Shown here piece after piece: positions 48,590 to 60,400 of a stretch of DNA of 64,000 nucleotides. The position numbers and the translations under genes were made by a program. Position 1 is the stretch's first letter, and the number at the start of each line of letters is the position of its first letter. Where the stretch lies: positions 1,189,625 to 1,253,624 of the forward strand of contig OX442435.1 in NCBI GenBank assembly GCA_949361645.1. The letters run 5' to 3'. This stretch comes from Spongilla lacustris. Taxonomy: Eukaryota; Porifera; Demospongiae; Spongillida; Spongillidae. A model generated the notes under the pieces. It saw nothing but the letters and a program-made list of their open reading frames with translations, was not told the DNA's origin and ran no database searches.

Positions 48590-48715
48590 TCATACATGTA
48601 GTGTAAGGCAGCATGTTTCATACATGTAGTGTAAGGCAGCAAGTTTCATACATGTAGTGTAAGGCAGCATGTTTCATACATGTAGTGTAAGGCAGCATGT
48701 TTCATACAAGTAGTG
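48590..48715. repeat. 28-bp tandem repeat in a Z intron
   Basis: About five units of 'catgtagtgtaaggcagcatgtttcata', with minor variants, stand in tandem. Confidence 0.9.
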
Positions 48716-49048
48716 TATGGTAGACTGTACATAACGAAAGTTAAGGATGAGCAAGTGAGTCGAGGTTAAGTGGTTGTCACGATTAGCGTTTACCTGACCA
48801 AATAAAACAGTGCACGATGATGTAGTGATAAGCATGACATTCAGCAAACTACAGTGAGAATTACACTTCATGTAATGACAAACATTTCTTTTTCTATCTG
48901 TCTCAGAGGTACTGCATTTCCATTCAATGCATTTATTAATGATGTACATGTACATACATTTGTATCCTTTCTTAACTGGTATGTACCAGTACAGTGATAC
49001 TGGTGTGTGCATTAACTTACCGTTACTCTCCAACACCTGCCTCAGCAT

Positions 49049-49248
49049 NNNNNNNNNNNNNNNNNNNNNNNNNNNNNNNNNNNNNNNNNNNNNNNNNNNN
49101 NNNNNNNNNNNNNNNNNNNNNNNNNNNNNNNNNNNNNNNNNNNNNNNNNNNNNNNNNNNNNNNNNNNNNNNNNNNNNNNNNNNNNNNNNNNNNNNNNNNN
49201 NNNNNNNNNNNNNNNNNNNNNNNNNNNNNNNNNNNNNNNNNNNNNNNN
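49049..49248. other. Assembly gap (200 N)
   Basis: Exactly 200 undetermined bases that interrupt an exon of Z. The round length suggests a placeholder, so the true distance is unknown. Confidence 0.98.
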
Positions 49249-49262
49249 TATAGATAATTACT

Positions 49263-49321
49263 AATTTCAGCAATTGAAACCTGTAGGTGTATTACACCTA
49301 CAGGTTTCAATTGCTGAAATT
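49263..49321. repeat. Perfect 29-bp palindrome beside the gap
   Basis: AATTTCAGCAATTGAAACCT...GGTGTA is followed after one base by its exact inverse. It lies 15 nt from the gap, so it may be real or a fold-back artefact of assembly. Confidence 0.8.
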
Positions 49322-50410
49322 ACGTCATCTAGGCCTGATATATTATTGCCAAAACGATAAACCATGTACAAATTTTTAACCAAGTACAGGATAAAATCGC
49401 CATACAGACGTGATACGTTAATTGCCTGAGAAATGAAGCTGCAGTATAGTATTTACAATCATATCATAATATTATTATTATGTTCTAATTATACTCCAGC
49501 TCTCCTGAGTCATTATGAATTCGAAGTTCCTTACTCCTAAAATGTCTCAGTTATAATTCGTTTTAGAATTTGCAAAGGCTAAAGCTGGGCGAACTTCGCC
49601 CTACTTGTAACATGTACCGGAAACCAACGTGCAACAATTTAAGAAGCATTCGTCAAGCGAACATACTCTCTCTGTACAGGGAATGTCTTTTTTGGAGTGT
49701 TTGTTCCGCTCTCCCAGCTCAGCAGTATCACATGAGGTCATGCTTGCTCCCAATAAAAAAAAGTTTGAGTTGATGACCTTCAGGTCAAATGATGCTGAGA
49801 CCAGTTAGGCACCAACACATCAGCCGGATGTGATCTGTCCTTTGTTGAGGTGAGCCCACAGCCTCTTTCAAGTTTGGGGGCAAGATAAGCCCTGTGGCAG
49901 AAATCTGCAAAGCAGTCACGAAGGCTGTTGTGCCTTGTGGCTGAGCACTTCATATCATTGGAGGCATGCTTCCTCTCTTCAGAAACCCGGGCAGATGATC
50001 CCGCTTTTGTACATGCTTCATTGAGAATGCTTTGATTAAGCGGTGATGCAACAGTCAGCTCCCCAGCAGCCATAGGTCTCAGCAGCCAATGGTATGCATG
50101 ACCAGCCTAGCTCTGAGCATTGGAAGCATACGTCCTCTATTCCACAATTAAACTAGGGCAGATGACCCCGCTGTTACACATGCTTCATTGGGGATGCTTT
50201 GATTAAGTGGTGATGAAACAATGGGACCAAAGCCGCAAGCACCCCCCAAATCCCAGTTTGGCACTAGAACATTGGCTGGCTGAGTGTGCCCCAAATCACT
50301 TCCTTCCTCCATTTGGCCACCAACACCAGCGGATTCAAAACAGGTGTTCCTGCATACATTGTGTAAGTTAGTTGTGGTGTGACACTACTATATATTTAAA
50401 TAACTATTAT
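49322..50410. other. Region between Z and Y
   Basis: No ankyrin or RBR exon was recognised. Two related stretches (about 49930-50070 and 50115-50220) share 'catgcttcattg', 'atgctttgattaag' and 'gcagatgatcccgct', indicating a diverged direct repeat. Confidence 0.45.
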
Positions 50411-50416
50411 TTTATT
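50411..50416 (-). terminator. Poly(A) signal of gene Y
   Basis: AATAAA on the minus strand, about 62 nt beyond the stop codon of gene Y, in an AT-rich stretch. Position and motif fit; 3' ends were not seen directly. Confidence 0.5.
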
Positions 50417-50477
50417 CAATATAATAACAAGTCATTGTACAACTGTGCCATTCACAAGATTCTGAAATGTATTAAGT

Positions 50478-53400
50478 TCATGTGTAACGACGTCTTCGCA
50501 GCCAAGGTGAGTCTTGACGAGGAAGTTGTGCCTGAGGAGATGGAGGATTGACAGGAGGTGTCGGTGTCAGTTGCTGCAAAGTGGAGAGGCCACGTTGCTT
50601 CATTGCTTGGAGATATTTGACACATATGTGGTTCACATCCCTGGTTGCGACCACCATATCAGAGTGTGGTGTGCAGAGGTATGGCCTGTTCACCATCTGT
50701 GACAACGTCTCCACCAATGCCTCCAAAGTGCACTAGACACCACAACAAGTATTGCATTTATGACTATAGACACCACGATAAGTATTGCATTTATAACTAA
50801 GTATTGCATTTATGACTCTCTATAGGACTAGATAATTTGAGCATTGAACACTGGCTGTGTGCTCTCTACATTAATAAATATGTACACCGCTCCCGGCCTA
50901 CTTGTAATGTTTCATGGACCTCCTTGTCCTCCTCCATATCATCTGGGATGAAATATCCAAGAGCATAGGAAGAGGCAAGAACCTGCCGCGCATTCAATAG
51001 GACCATGGTCACTTTTACAAGGAAGTCGTCCTCTGAGGCATCTTCAACCCCAGCAGCAGTGCTGGATGTGCCGGCATCCTTTTGTAATGTGGGCATTCTC
51101 TCTGCAACCATTGCCACTGTATCAGTGTGAGATTAGAAATGAGAATTTAGTCTGAGTTGCAACGGGTGGAAAGAAATCCTAAAAGTTCAAGTTCTGGAAG
51201 TTAAGTGACACTTGCATGTGTTACAGGCATAAGAATAACATTTAACAGTAAGGGAACCCACAAAAAGCATGCTGTGTGCTCTGAATGAACTGGCTGTACA
51301 TCCAATTACATAAAGCATATGAGAAATTATACATCAAATCAATTTACCATTCCTCTCCAGACTCAATTTCATTTTAGATAGTTCTTTACCCTTCTGGTGA
51401 GCTTTTCTAGCTAGTTCCAATTCAATCTAGAAATGACACAAAAGTTAAATCCATCAGAGTTATAAGAGTACTTATGCCGCTTGGCTTTATGATTTGTAAT
51501 TATTAAATAGAGGAAATGTGTATCTTTTAAGATCAATCTGAACATAGGAAAAGTTGCTTTGGATGAGGCAGGATGACTCATACCATAGAAACCAATTTCA
51601 GTGGAAACAAATCAACACAGTACCAAAGTAAGTAAGTACCTTTAAACCTTTTGTTAAATTGAAGCCCTAATATGTAATAAAACTGAACTTCTATATTGCA
51701 GATAAAAAAGCTCTTTATAAAGTATTAGTGTATGTTGCCGCTTAATTTGACCACCCCATCACAATACACTTCCTCAATGCTGTCCCCTATGTTAAGATTT
51801 ATTCTGCTGTGTACAGAATAGTAATAATAATGATTAGCAAACCAGTTTTTGCCACTCTTGCAGACAGAATATCAAGTCGCACTAACCAGGCAAAACCATT
51901 TGTCACCAACCAGCTACACCAAAGATTGACCATCACCTTGCAGAGGCAGCATGCCAGAATGATGATTACCAGGCAGCCATGAACATTTCGTTTTAAAATG
52001 TATAATGTATTTTGCACCTTTTTTTTTTCTTAATGATAATACTACTTATATATAGCCAACTGAACTTGGCTCTGACTAGATGATTGCCAGAGCAATCATT
52101 TCAAGATCAACATGACATTAGTAGGTAATTAATGTTTTTATTGAAGATTCATTAATTTACAGGTTACCTTGGAGCTTAGAAGGTGGTTGTTGTAACGATC
52201 ACAGTAATGCTTGAACTTTGCTTTATTCCTCTCTACCTCCTTTTTAAGATTTTCCTTCTGCTCCTTCGCAGTTTTTTCTGCAAGAGTCTGTTTGTCATAC
52301 CGATTGCAGCTGTGTGTTGAAGACAGGTGCCAGAGATGAAATATTAGTATTACACTGTGCAGCATTGTAATTCATAATGATTGCATCAATATAATCTGTT
52401 GGTATTGCATGTTGTGTTGACATGTCACATTTTGCTGCATACTTAATTTGTAATTAGGTTGTCTGCAAAAATGTTCATGCAGTTCAGCTAAATATGGCGA
52501 TCAGTAAAAGGTTTGTGCTGTACAAATAGGACTGTCTGAGAAACAACTGTGATGTGCATGAACCTTGCTTTAAAAAGAAAACAAAACAAAACATGATAAT
52601 TCATGCAGCCTTACCTGTAGTAACCTCCTGTGTGTGATCCATGCTCTCTCCAAGGTGTGAGACATAACCAGCAGAACTCGTGCCTGCACTGTGTGGGAGG
52701 GGCACAAATATGATTTCAGAGTCGTCTGCTTTGGACCGCGGTGATGTTGTTACCTTGGCACATGTCATATGATTACAGCCTTCGTTTTTTTCAATTGGTA
52801 CCCTGCAAAGTTTGGAGAAGCATGGCGACATGTTGAAGTGAAATCACATCACTCACCGGCACTGTGGACAGTTCTTAGTACATGATAACATCCAATCAAT
52901 ATTTATGGCATGAGATGGAAGTGCAGAAGCCCCCTCAGCTAAATAAAACCATGCAATTAAAGAATCCTCTAACTTTAAACATTATATTAACTGTTGCACA
53001 TACACAGTAATACAGTCTTCCAGCTTTCCCATAGGTCACAGCTGCAGGGCTCGTGGGGCTCTTGTGAACATGTCCTGTACATGTGTGTGCGTGTTTAATT
53101 AAGGTAACCTCACTATGCCTGGATGACTAACCAGCAAAAGTGATGACCCTTGCTGCATTCTACATTCACTCCCTGCCTAGGTTCCTCGTTCTTTAGAGAG
53201 CTGATAACCTCTTTTGGTAAAGCCACAATTGCATCACAGCCACTGGTGGGGCAGTACTTTGTGCCCCTGTAACAAGACACAAAGTTCTCTAGGCTTAGTC
53301 TTGTGTATGCTCCGTACATGTCCTCAGAAACTAAGGACTTGATGACGTCCTGTTGGAAAATGTAAATGCAAACCTAATACGCTGCATGGCACAAAATTAT

Positions 53401-56380
53401 ATATAAACCATTGTTTCAATACTGTAGAATAAATGTTACATATTTCACCCCCCTTCTTTAGTCTGTTGTGCATGAATATGCATGCATGTGTACATGTGTG
53501 TGAGTGTGTAGTCAGTACTGGTATTGCTGACAAATCTTCCATGTCTCTGAGAAAGGAATGTGATTCATATTACAGGATGTCTAACATTTGGAATGACTTT
53601 ATAGCAGCCTGTTTCAGGACATTTTATCTGCTTTCCTCCTCCTTCTTTGATCTGCAGCTCCAGATAGCTGAAAATAATAATAATTGCTTTGATATAACAT
53701 CATTGATTGACTAAACAACACTATCAATTACTATAGATGTGTGTTAATAGTAAATGAATAGCTTACACAGTTAACACGACATGCTGATCCTCTGGTATAA
53801 ATTACGGCTTAATTGAATCCTAGGAAATCCAGAAAATAGAGCGATCAAACAGCTGGAAGTATACAAGATATTTGTTATATTATAAGCCGGCCATCATCAA
53901 GATGGTACAGGAGGGGAAGCACTCACGCAACACGGGTACAAAGACCCTGGCAACATGGGCGGCAAAAGAGCTGAAGACACTGGAGAGCTGGTTAGTATCT
54001 TAGATATACATGTATTTGGGCACAAAAAAAATTCAGATTTTTTGTTTTCCTTCCCCCCCCCCCCCCCCCCCCTTCCCCCATCTTTTTATTACAAACTGCC
54101 CTGTGTTTCTGGCTGCAGACTGTTGCCTACTGCATCCATGCACAAGGCTTTGCTTATTTGCCTTGCCATGTGTATATTGATTATTTTGCATACATAAAAA
54201 CGTACCTTGTCAAGCACTCGTGACAAACGTGATGTTCGCAAGGAACAAGAACATCTCCATGGCAACTCCCAAAGCAAATATTGCACTGCAGAACGTAAAA
54301 ATTAGCATTGTGTATGTGTAAAAGCCAATCTCTTAGCCAGCACTACAAGTAAATGCTGAACTCTAGTCAGAAATTCCAGAAAGGGGGGGGGGCTGTGGTG
54401 ACGAGTTTCATAAAAAATAGGGGCCAATAAATCGTATATGGTTGGCATACATTTTACTACCATAATTAATTCACTACACATTACTATTAGTTGTATTCAC
54501 CTTTCCACAAATCTCTATGGATGAACAATTTACATCATTTGCATGCATGATTAATGCATCAAAAATATCGACTCTTTTGCCACATTTTCTCCTGTATATT
54601 TTTTTGCATGCATGGAATGGACTATGTATTAATAGTTTTAGGTTCTGAGTGGGGAGGGGGGGGGGGGAGGTGGTCAGGTCCCACCTTCACCTCTATATCT
54701 GCCCTTGATTAAATTGCTCTACTCAAAATGATGTTCCCTCACCTCGTGATCAGTAATGGAGATGGTCTTGACATAACTTGGAACACCAGTACGATCCAGG
54801 CCTGCCTTAGCACAGATGGCATCCCGGTCATTCTCCGAGGATGTCATTATCAGTTCCTCAGACCAACCTAAATGAAGCATAGAAAATTTGAATTAATGCA
54901 TACCTTGTGGATCAGCACCATATGTTTCTAGAAGTGTTTCAGCTGCACATTTAGGGATCTGTATGCCAAAAAACACACATCCCTTCAGTAGCACACATAT
55001 TTGGACTGACATTTAGCTTTTCAGAAACTCGAGCAACCACTTCATCTTGCAACACTTTGAGCTCTTCACTAGTTTGTATGCGCTAAGGTGGACAGGAAAA
55101 ATTAAACAGATATGAATTTTGATTAAAAAAAAAAAAAAAAAAAAAAACTTCCGCACATCATGCAATGTATCATCACTGCCTCTGAACATGTAGAATTACT
55201 ACTGCTTTAGCACATATAACTATGGGTAGATTAGCAAGACAGTATATCCTATTTCTCTGTACTGACATATTGGAAACTCAGTCATGTAGTTGAATGTCTG
55301 GGCTCTCGCTATGAATTGAAGTATTATACTACAATAGGCTTAAATAAAGCTCCACGTATATCTTGCAATTAGAAAATAACAACTTGTTTGCTTTCAGCAA
55401 TGTTATTTTTGTTAAACCAACGCTATAACATTGCTGATACTCTAATGATCAGCAATGCCACAGCACGGAATGCCTGCGTATATACATGCTTCATTACCTT
55501 TTCATTATTTTTGTTCGACGAAGGAATGTCCAAATTGCTTTTGTGCTGTAGATGTTTGGTGGTGTAGGCGGTACGTACAGCGTATTGACGCTGGTATTCA
55601 TGCATATATTCCTACTTTTAACACCATCCTTGATTCCAGTAGCTTAGCAATGATAAGATGATTTGCTTGCACAGCTACATCACATGGCGTCTGGCCAGCC
55701 ATATTACACGCAGACAAAGGAGCTCCATGTGCCAGTAGAACCTTTCGGTGACGAGAGAGTAAGGATTAGAAAAAGGATATAGGTGTAACGGCTAATTATA
55801 ATATGCACCTCGACGCAGCTGATCAGTCCTGACGCGGTGGCCAGATGAAGCGGCGTGTTTCTTGCCTGTTAGTAGTGTTACAATTTTAATACATGAAGGA
55901 TCAAGCTTGCATGTAGGGTGTGCTGTGTGCATACGGTACCTTGTCCACAACCCCTAGATTCAGTTTGTCTTCAATACAGCTAATGGGGGCCTCTTCCATG
56001 GATATTATTTCGTAAGTCGTTTCCACTGTCACTTCGGGAATTTTCGTCAACAACACCTCCAGCAGGTCCGCCCGAACGGCGTTGGTTTTGGAGTCGTGTT
56101 TGGACGACGTGCACACTATGTGCATGGGGGTCTCCCCCTTGGCGTTCCTGACAAATGGATCACCTCCTTTGTTCAGCAGGAGCCATAGGAGCGGTTTCGA
56201 ACCATTTCTCGCAACGCAGTGGAGAGGCGTGTCTTGATTCTCATGGTTCCATCTATATTTCATGGGGGAGTTGGGATCCACCTTCGCTTGGAGCTCCGGA
56301 TGATCGATCCAAAATTCCAGCGCTTCTTTCAACCTTTTCTCTTGCAGCAAGGTAACTAGCTTGGATTCCAAATTTCCCAT
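50478..56380 (-). CDS. ANKIB1-like ankyrin/RBR E3 ubiquitin ligase, paralogue Y
   Basis: Seventeen minus-strand exons join in phase (735 aa): 55940-56380, 55809-55865, 55616-55741, 55011-55082, 54919-54958, 54743-54867, 54206-54285, 53586-53667, 53132-53349, 53004-53074, 52857-52938, 52754-52802, 52615-52688, 52168-52309, 51348-51426, 50902-51116, 50478-50732. It starts [13 protein letters not shown] with ankyrin repeats ([35 protein letters not shown]). RING1 is [23 protein letters not shown] is KYCPTSGC...[15 protein letters not shown]2 is CTKNCPQC...[11 protein letters not shown] with the expected catalytic Cys and following His. An Ariadne-like helical tail ([13 protein letters not shown]) and a Pro-rich end ([11 protein letters not shown]) follow. 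The family passes ubiquitin from E2 via the RING2 Cys. Exon phases match X. Confidence 0.9.
54050..54075. repeat. Poly-C tract in a gene Y intron
   Basis: A run of about 20 C in the intron between the exon at 54206 and the one ending 53667. It is one of many long poly-C/poly-G runs in the window. Confidence 0.9.
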
Positions 56381-57421
56381 CGTGGGGCGACGCCTATGTT
56401 CTTGTTCCGGAAGTAAATGTTATTTATCTTAATTAATTGATAATGTAATTGTATTCAGGAATTGAGACTAATTAACTATACGCGCGTGCATGTACAATCA
56501 ATAACAGTTACATCATCCTCAGATTTGGAACTGACGTCACGTATGTCTTACGTCACTATGGTTGTTGCTATAAATATACCCGAACAACGGGAGGATGTTA
56601 TACGCTCACGTGGTACTTTTTATTACCTGTCGTATACATAAATACATATGACATAATTTACGTAACTTAACACGACGCGCGTGACGTCAATGCAAGAATG
56701 CTATAATTTTAAAAGCTCAGACAAACTCAAATCAGGATCTGCTAATGCTAGGCTGCGCTACAACAGAATATTTTGTCTCTCTGTACTAGTGTAGAATTAT
56801 GCTTAGCACAAATTTCAATCTCTAACACATAATTTACCATATAGCCTACACACTGATGTATGCACAGACTGATGCTTTCTCGTGGTTGAGATTGTTCCCC
56901 ACAGCCACAAGGCATGATGTTGTGACAAGAAGGGCTCATGAGAACGAAAAATCTTCATTAAGCTTAGAAGGTAGATGCTTGAGAAAAAAAAATCCTTCAT
57001 CATCGTTCAATCAACAGATAATATGTGTAATTGTTATGGAGATGCTGTAAATGTATCTGAAACTGCCACGGCTACATGTACCTACTGTATACATGTAAAG
57101 GTTTAGCTTGTCATCTGTTTTGGCACACAAGCCATTAAAAAGGGGCTATAAAAAACTACTGATCCATAGGGTTTAGTGTTGCCTGTTGCCTTTGACACAA
57201 TACATATGAATGATCGAGGCCTGTCATATATCACTGCTGGAAATACTAAAATCCTAAATTCCTGCCTTGCTGCTGATATTGAACGAGTTGTGCCACCAAC
57301 GTTTAATAAAACTCTTAAAATAAATTAAAAGTGTGTTTTTAATAAATAGAGAAATAAAATGTGACTGCTGTGTCCTATCTGCCAAAACTGACTGTATAAA
57401 TGATTGCTGTGTGCCATGTCC
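56381..57421. other. Intergenic region between Y and X
   Basis: It holds the 5' flank of Y and the 3' flank of X. The stretch 56520-56710 (tacgtaacttaacacgacgc and tgacgtcaatgcaag) is an inverted relative of internal sequence of the hAT-like element at 38497-39400. No other gene was recognised. Confidence 0.5.
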
Positions 57422-60400
57422 TTATCCGTACCTCATCAATTTGAGGTACTTGTCACAAAGGGTGCTGACAGTCTTGGCTGTGGCAGCCATCACAGAGTGT
57501 GGTGTGCAGAGATATGGTCTGTTCACCATCTGAGAGAGAGTCTCGACAGCTGCTTCAAGGTCACCCTGAGCAAACTGAGGAGAAACAATATATTGATTAA
57601 AGGAAACGTTTTATTCTGGGTGAAATCCTTGAATACATTATAACAATGTTAATCAGGCGAGGCTTAGTCTGCTACGACAAGCTTTGCAACTACTTGTATG
57701 CATGTACACATGTGTTATGACCCAATGGGGATGGAGAGGGTGGAGGATATGTCTATTAATAGTTTACAGGTACTGTATTCACACACTCTGCTACACATGC
57801 TCATTGGCTGCATGATTTAGGGGCATCCGTCACCTGTAACTCTTCAAGACCCTGATGATGTTCATCCATGATGAAGAACCCCAAAGCATATGATGACGAA
57901 AGAATCTGTCTCGATCGCAGCAGAATCAGCACAATATCTTCAAGGAAATTGGCATCAATGTGAGCATGTGCCATGTCGGATGAAATGATGTTCCCATCAC
58001 TGCACCAGCGAATTACTTTTCGTCTGGCTACAACTTCAGGCAATGAAAAGGCAATAAACACACTCAGCATATTATTAGCACTTTTTTTTTTTTGAAAACC
58101 CACATACATGACTCTAATGTATGATTCATTGCTTTGTACTTCGCTCTTGATTCCTCCAATAGCTTTTGCTCAATCTTAAAATGAAGCCATTATGTAAGTA
58201 AATGTGTGACTACATGTGCATGCACATGCAACACCTTGATGCTCTCAAGGTGGTTTTGATAGTGGTTGTAGTAGTGCATAAACCTGCCCCTGGCCTCCAT
58301 CATATCTTCTGTACTCCTTCTTTTCACCTCCACGGGAACCTCGATGCTTTTCCTCCTTCTGTCCATAGAGCCTTCCGCACTCTTCCTCCTTGCCTCAAAC
58401 ATGTTCTCCATGCTTTTTACTCTCATTTCTATGGATTTTGGCTCCATCAGAATTTTTCTTGCTTCAACCCTTTCCTTGTAACGATTGCAGCTGTAAAACA
58501 ACCACATCAAAACTTAAAGAACACTTACAAAAAGCACACTATGCCAAAAAAAAAAAGAAAATCTAAATGAGTATTCCAAATATGTATGCTATTTCTATTT
58601 TGCATGCAGCTTTGCAATCATACCATAGATTTAATTTTTGCACATGTTATTTAGTTGGTCATATAGTGTCACCGTAAGCATACTGGTTGGAAGTTCTTAT
58701 TCACAAACTTCATTGAAATCATCCTAGTGATGTAACGAGGATACTTCAGCTATTACATGCATATACAATATCCTGTACTGTCCATTTGGTGAATGATAGT
58801 AATTGGGCAGATTCATGTAAAGCCTGAGTAGGTGATGCACTTACAAAAAGTTGCCTCCTGTTTTTTGGCTGTGGTTCTCCCAAGGGTCCATGCATAGCCA
58901 GCAAAATATGTGTCCACACTGCAAAAATGGTAAATGTACATGTAGGAGGTCTATTCAGCTAAAGGTACCATATACATTCTTGCAAGTCATCTGGTTGCAG
59001 CCTTCCTTTTTTTGAATTGGTATGCTGTTGACAGATACAAGTCATAATCTTAAGCCATACCACTCCAACAGTCTCATGCTTGCCTGCAATAAGGGCAAGG
59101 TTTGGTGTGTCCAAGAATCCACCTTTCACTTTCAATGGTTGCTCTGCAATTTGAGTCTTTTTTCCCCCAAATCCAAAAATATGATGAATATAATTAGCAG
59201 ACTGATTAATAAGAGCTGAATCCAATACCAACTTCCATGTTGCTAATGACTTCCTTCCACCTCCTCCACAGGTCACAGTCACATGGCTCATGGGCCTCCT
59301 GCTGACATGTCCTGAGGGGGGCATGCATCCATTTGGAAATTTACTCCACCCCTCAAAAAGGTTCTTGAATTCTCACCCGTCAATACGAGAAACGAAAAAA
59401 TTCCACCCCATCCCTCCCCCCCCCCCCCCCCCAAAAAAAAAACCTGAGAAGTACTTCAACGTTGTATGTACACATTACTATAGAGCAAATAGCTCACCAG
59501 CAGATCCAATGACCTCTTCCACATACTACATTGATCCCTATGTCTGGTGACTCCGCCTTATCCCTGGTCATGCCTCCCTCATTTAACATGCCTTCAGGCA
59601 GCTTTATTGCATAACTGCACCCGGGATATGGGCACCACTTCATGTCCTTGAAGGAACCCACAAACTGCTTCATGTTGAGGTCTGTGTACCTCTGGAATAA
59701 ACCTTCTGACAGAACAGCTACCAATATGTCCTGTTGGTGGAGATAAAAATCGGAAGTGAAGTGTTAGAGGTGTGATTATTTTAAGTATCTCACAACGAGG
59801 GACATGCAAATGTTAAAAAGAAAACTTTCTCAACAAGCAATCTGCATGTACATGATTTTCTGTTTGTACATGTAAATAGCACCTGTATCTAGAATGTTTA
59901 GATATGCATAAATTTCAGTTCTGCTGAGCTTGTTCCAGTGGTTTTGTACACGACACGTACATACTTGTTTGCATACATGACTTGTGTGCATGCATGCACG
60001 TCAACCAATATGAAAGTAACCTGGGCAAAAAATCACAAGCAAATGTACATTACACCATTTCGTTATGAAAATAGCAAATTCCTGCTCACATTAGGAATAA
60101 CAATGTAACAGCCATTTGAAGCACATCGAATCTCCTTTCCTCCTGCCTCCATGATCCGAAGTTCAGTATACCTTAATATAGCAGATGTGTTTAACAAATA
60201 CATGTATATAAGCAAATGGAAGAACACAAATTAATACAGACATATAATCAAAGGGTAGCAAATAATGAAATTAACATTTCATACAGCCAAAGGGGAACCA
60301 TCAAGCCCACTTCTCCCTTATTTCTGAGACCGCAGAGACTGAACATGTACATAAACCCATGGTGCATGTTAGCACATTTGGTAATACGAATGTTACACTG

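Larger units (their letters stand above)
46892..49048 (-). pseudogene. ANKIB1-like RBR gene fragment Z (3' exons only)
   Basis: Three minus-strand exons join in phase: 49021-49048 (MLRQVLESN, running into the N gap), 48100-48338 (VEKLKEVMVSST... SLFVLISCRQVLSASYALGY) and 46892-47071 (LAQMLNRPYLRTPHHELVKE... stop). They correspond to exons 15-17 of genes Y and X, the C-terminal helical part after the RBR module. No ankyrin, RING1, IBR or RING2 exons occur between the gap and the 3' end of Y (49249-50477). Z is therefore a truncated duplicate, or an alternative 3' cassette for Y. The open frame and good splice sites argue that it could still be used. Confidence 0.7.

Noticed and set aside
48674..49310. 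Frames spanning the gap
   Set aside because: They run through 200 N; only 49021-49048 is supported, as an exon edge of Z.
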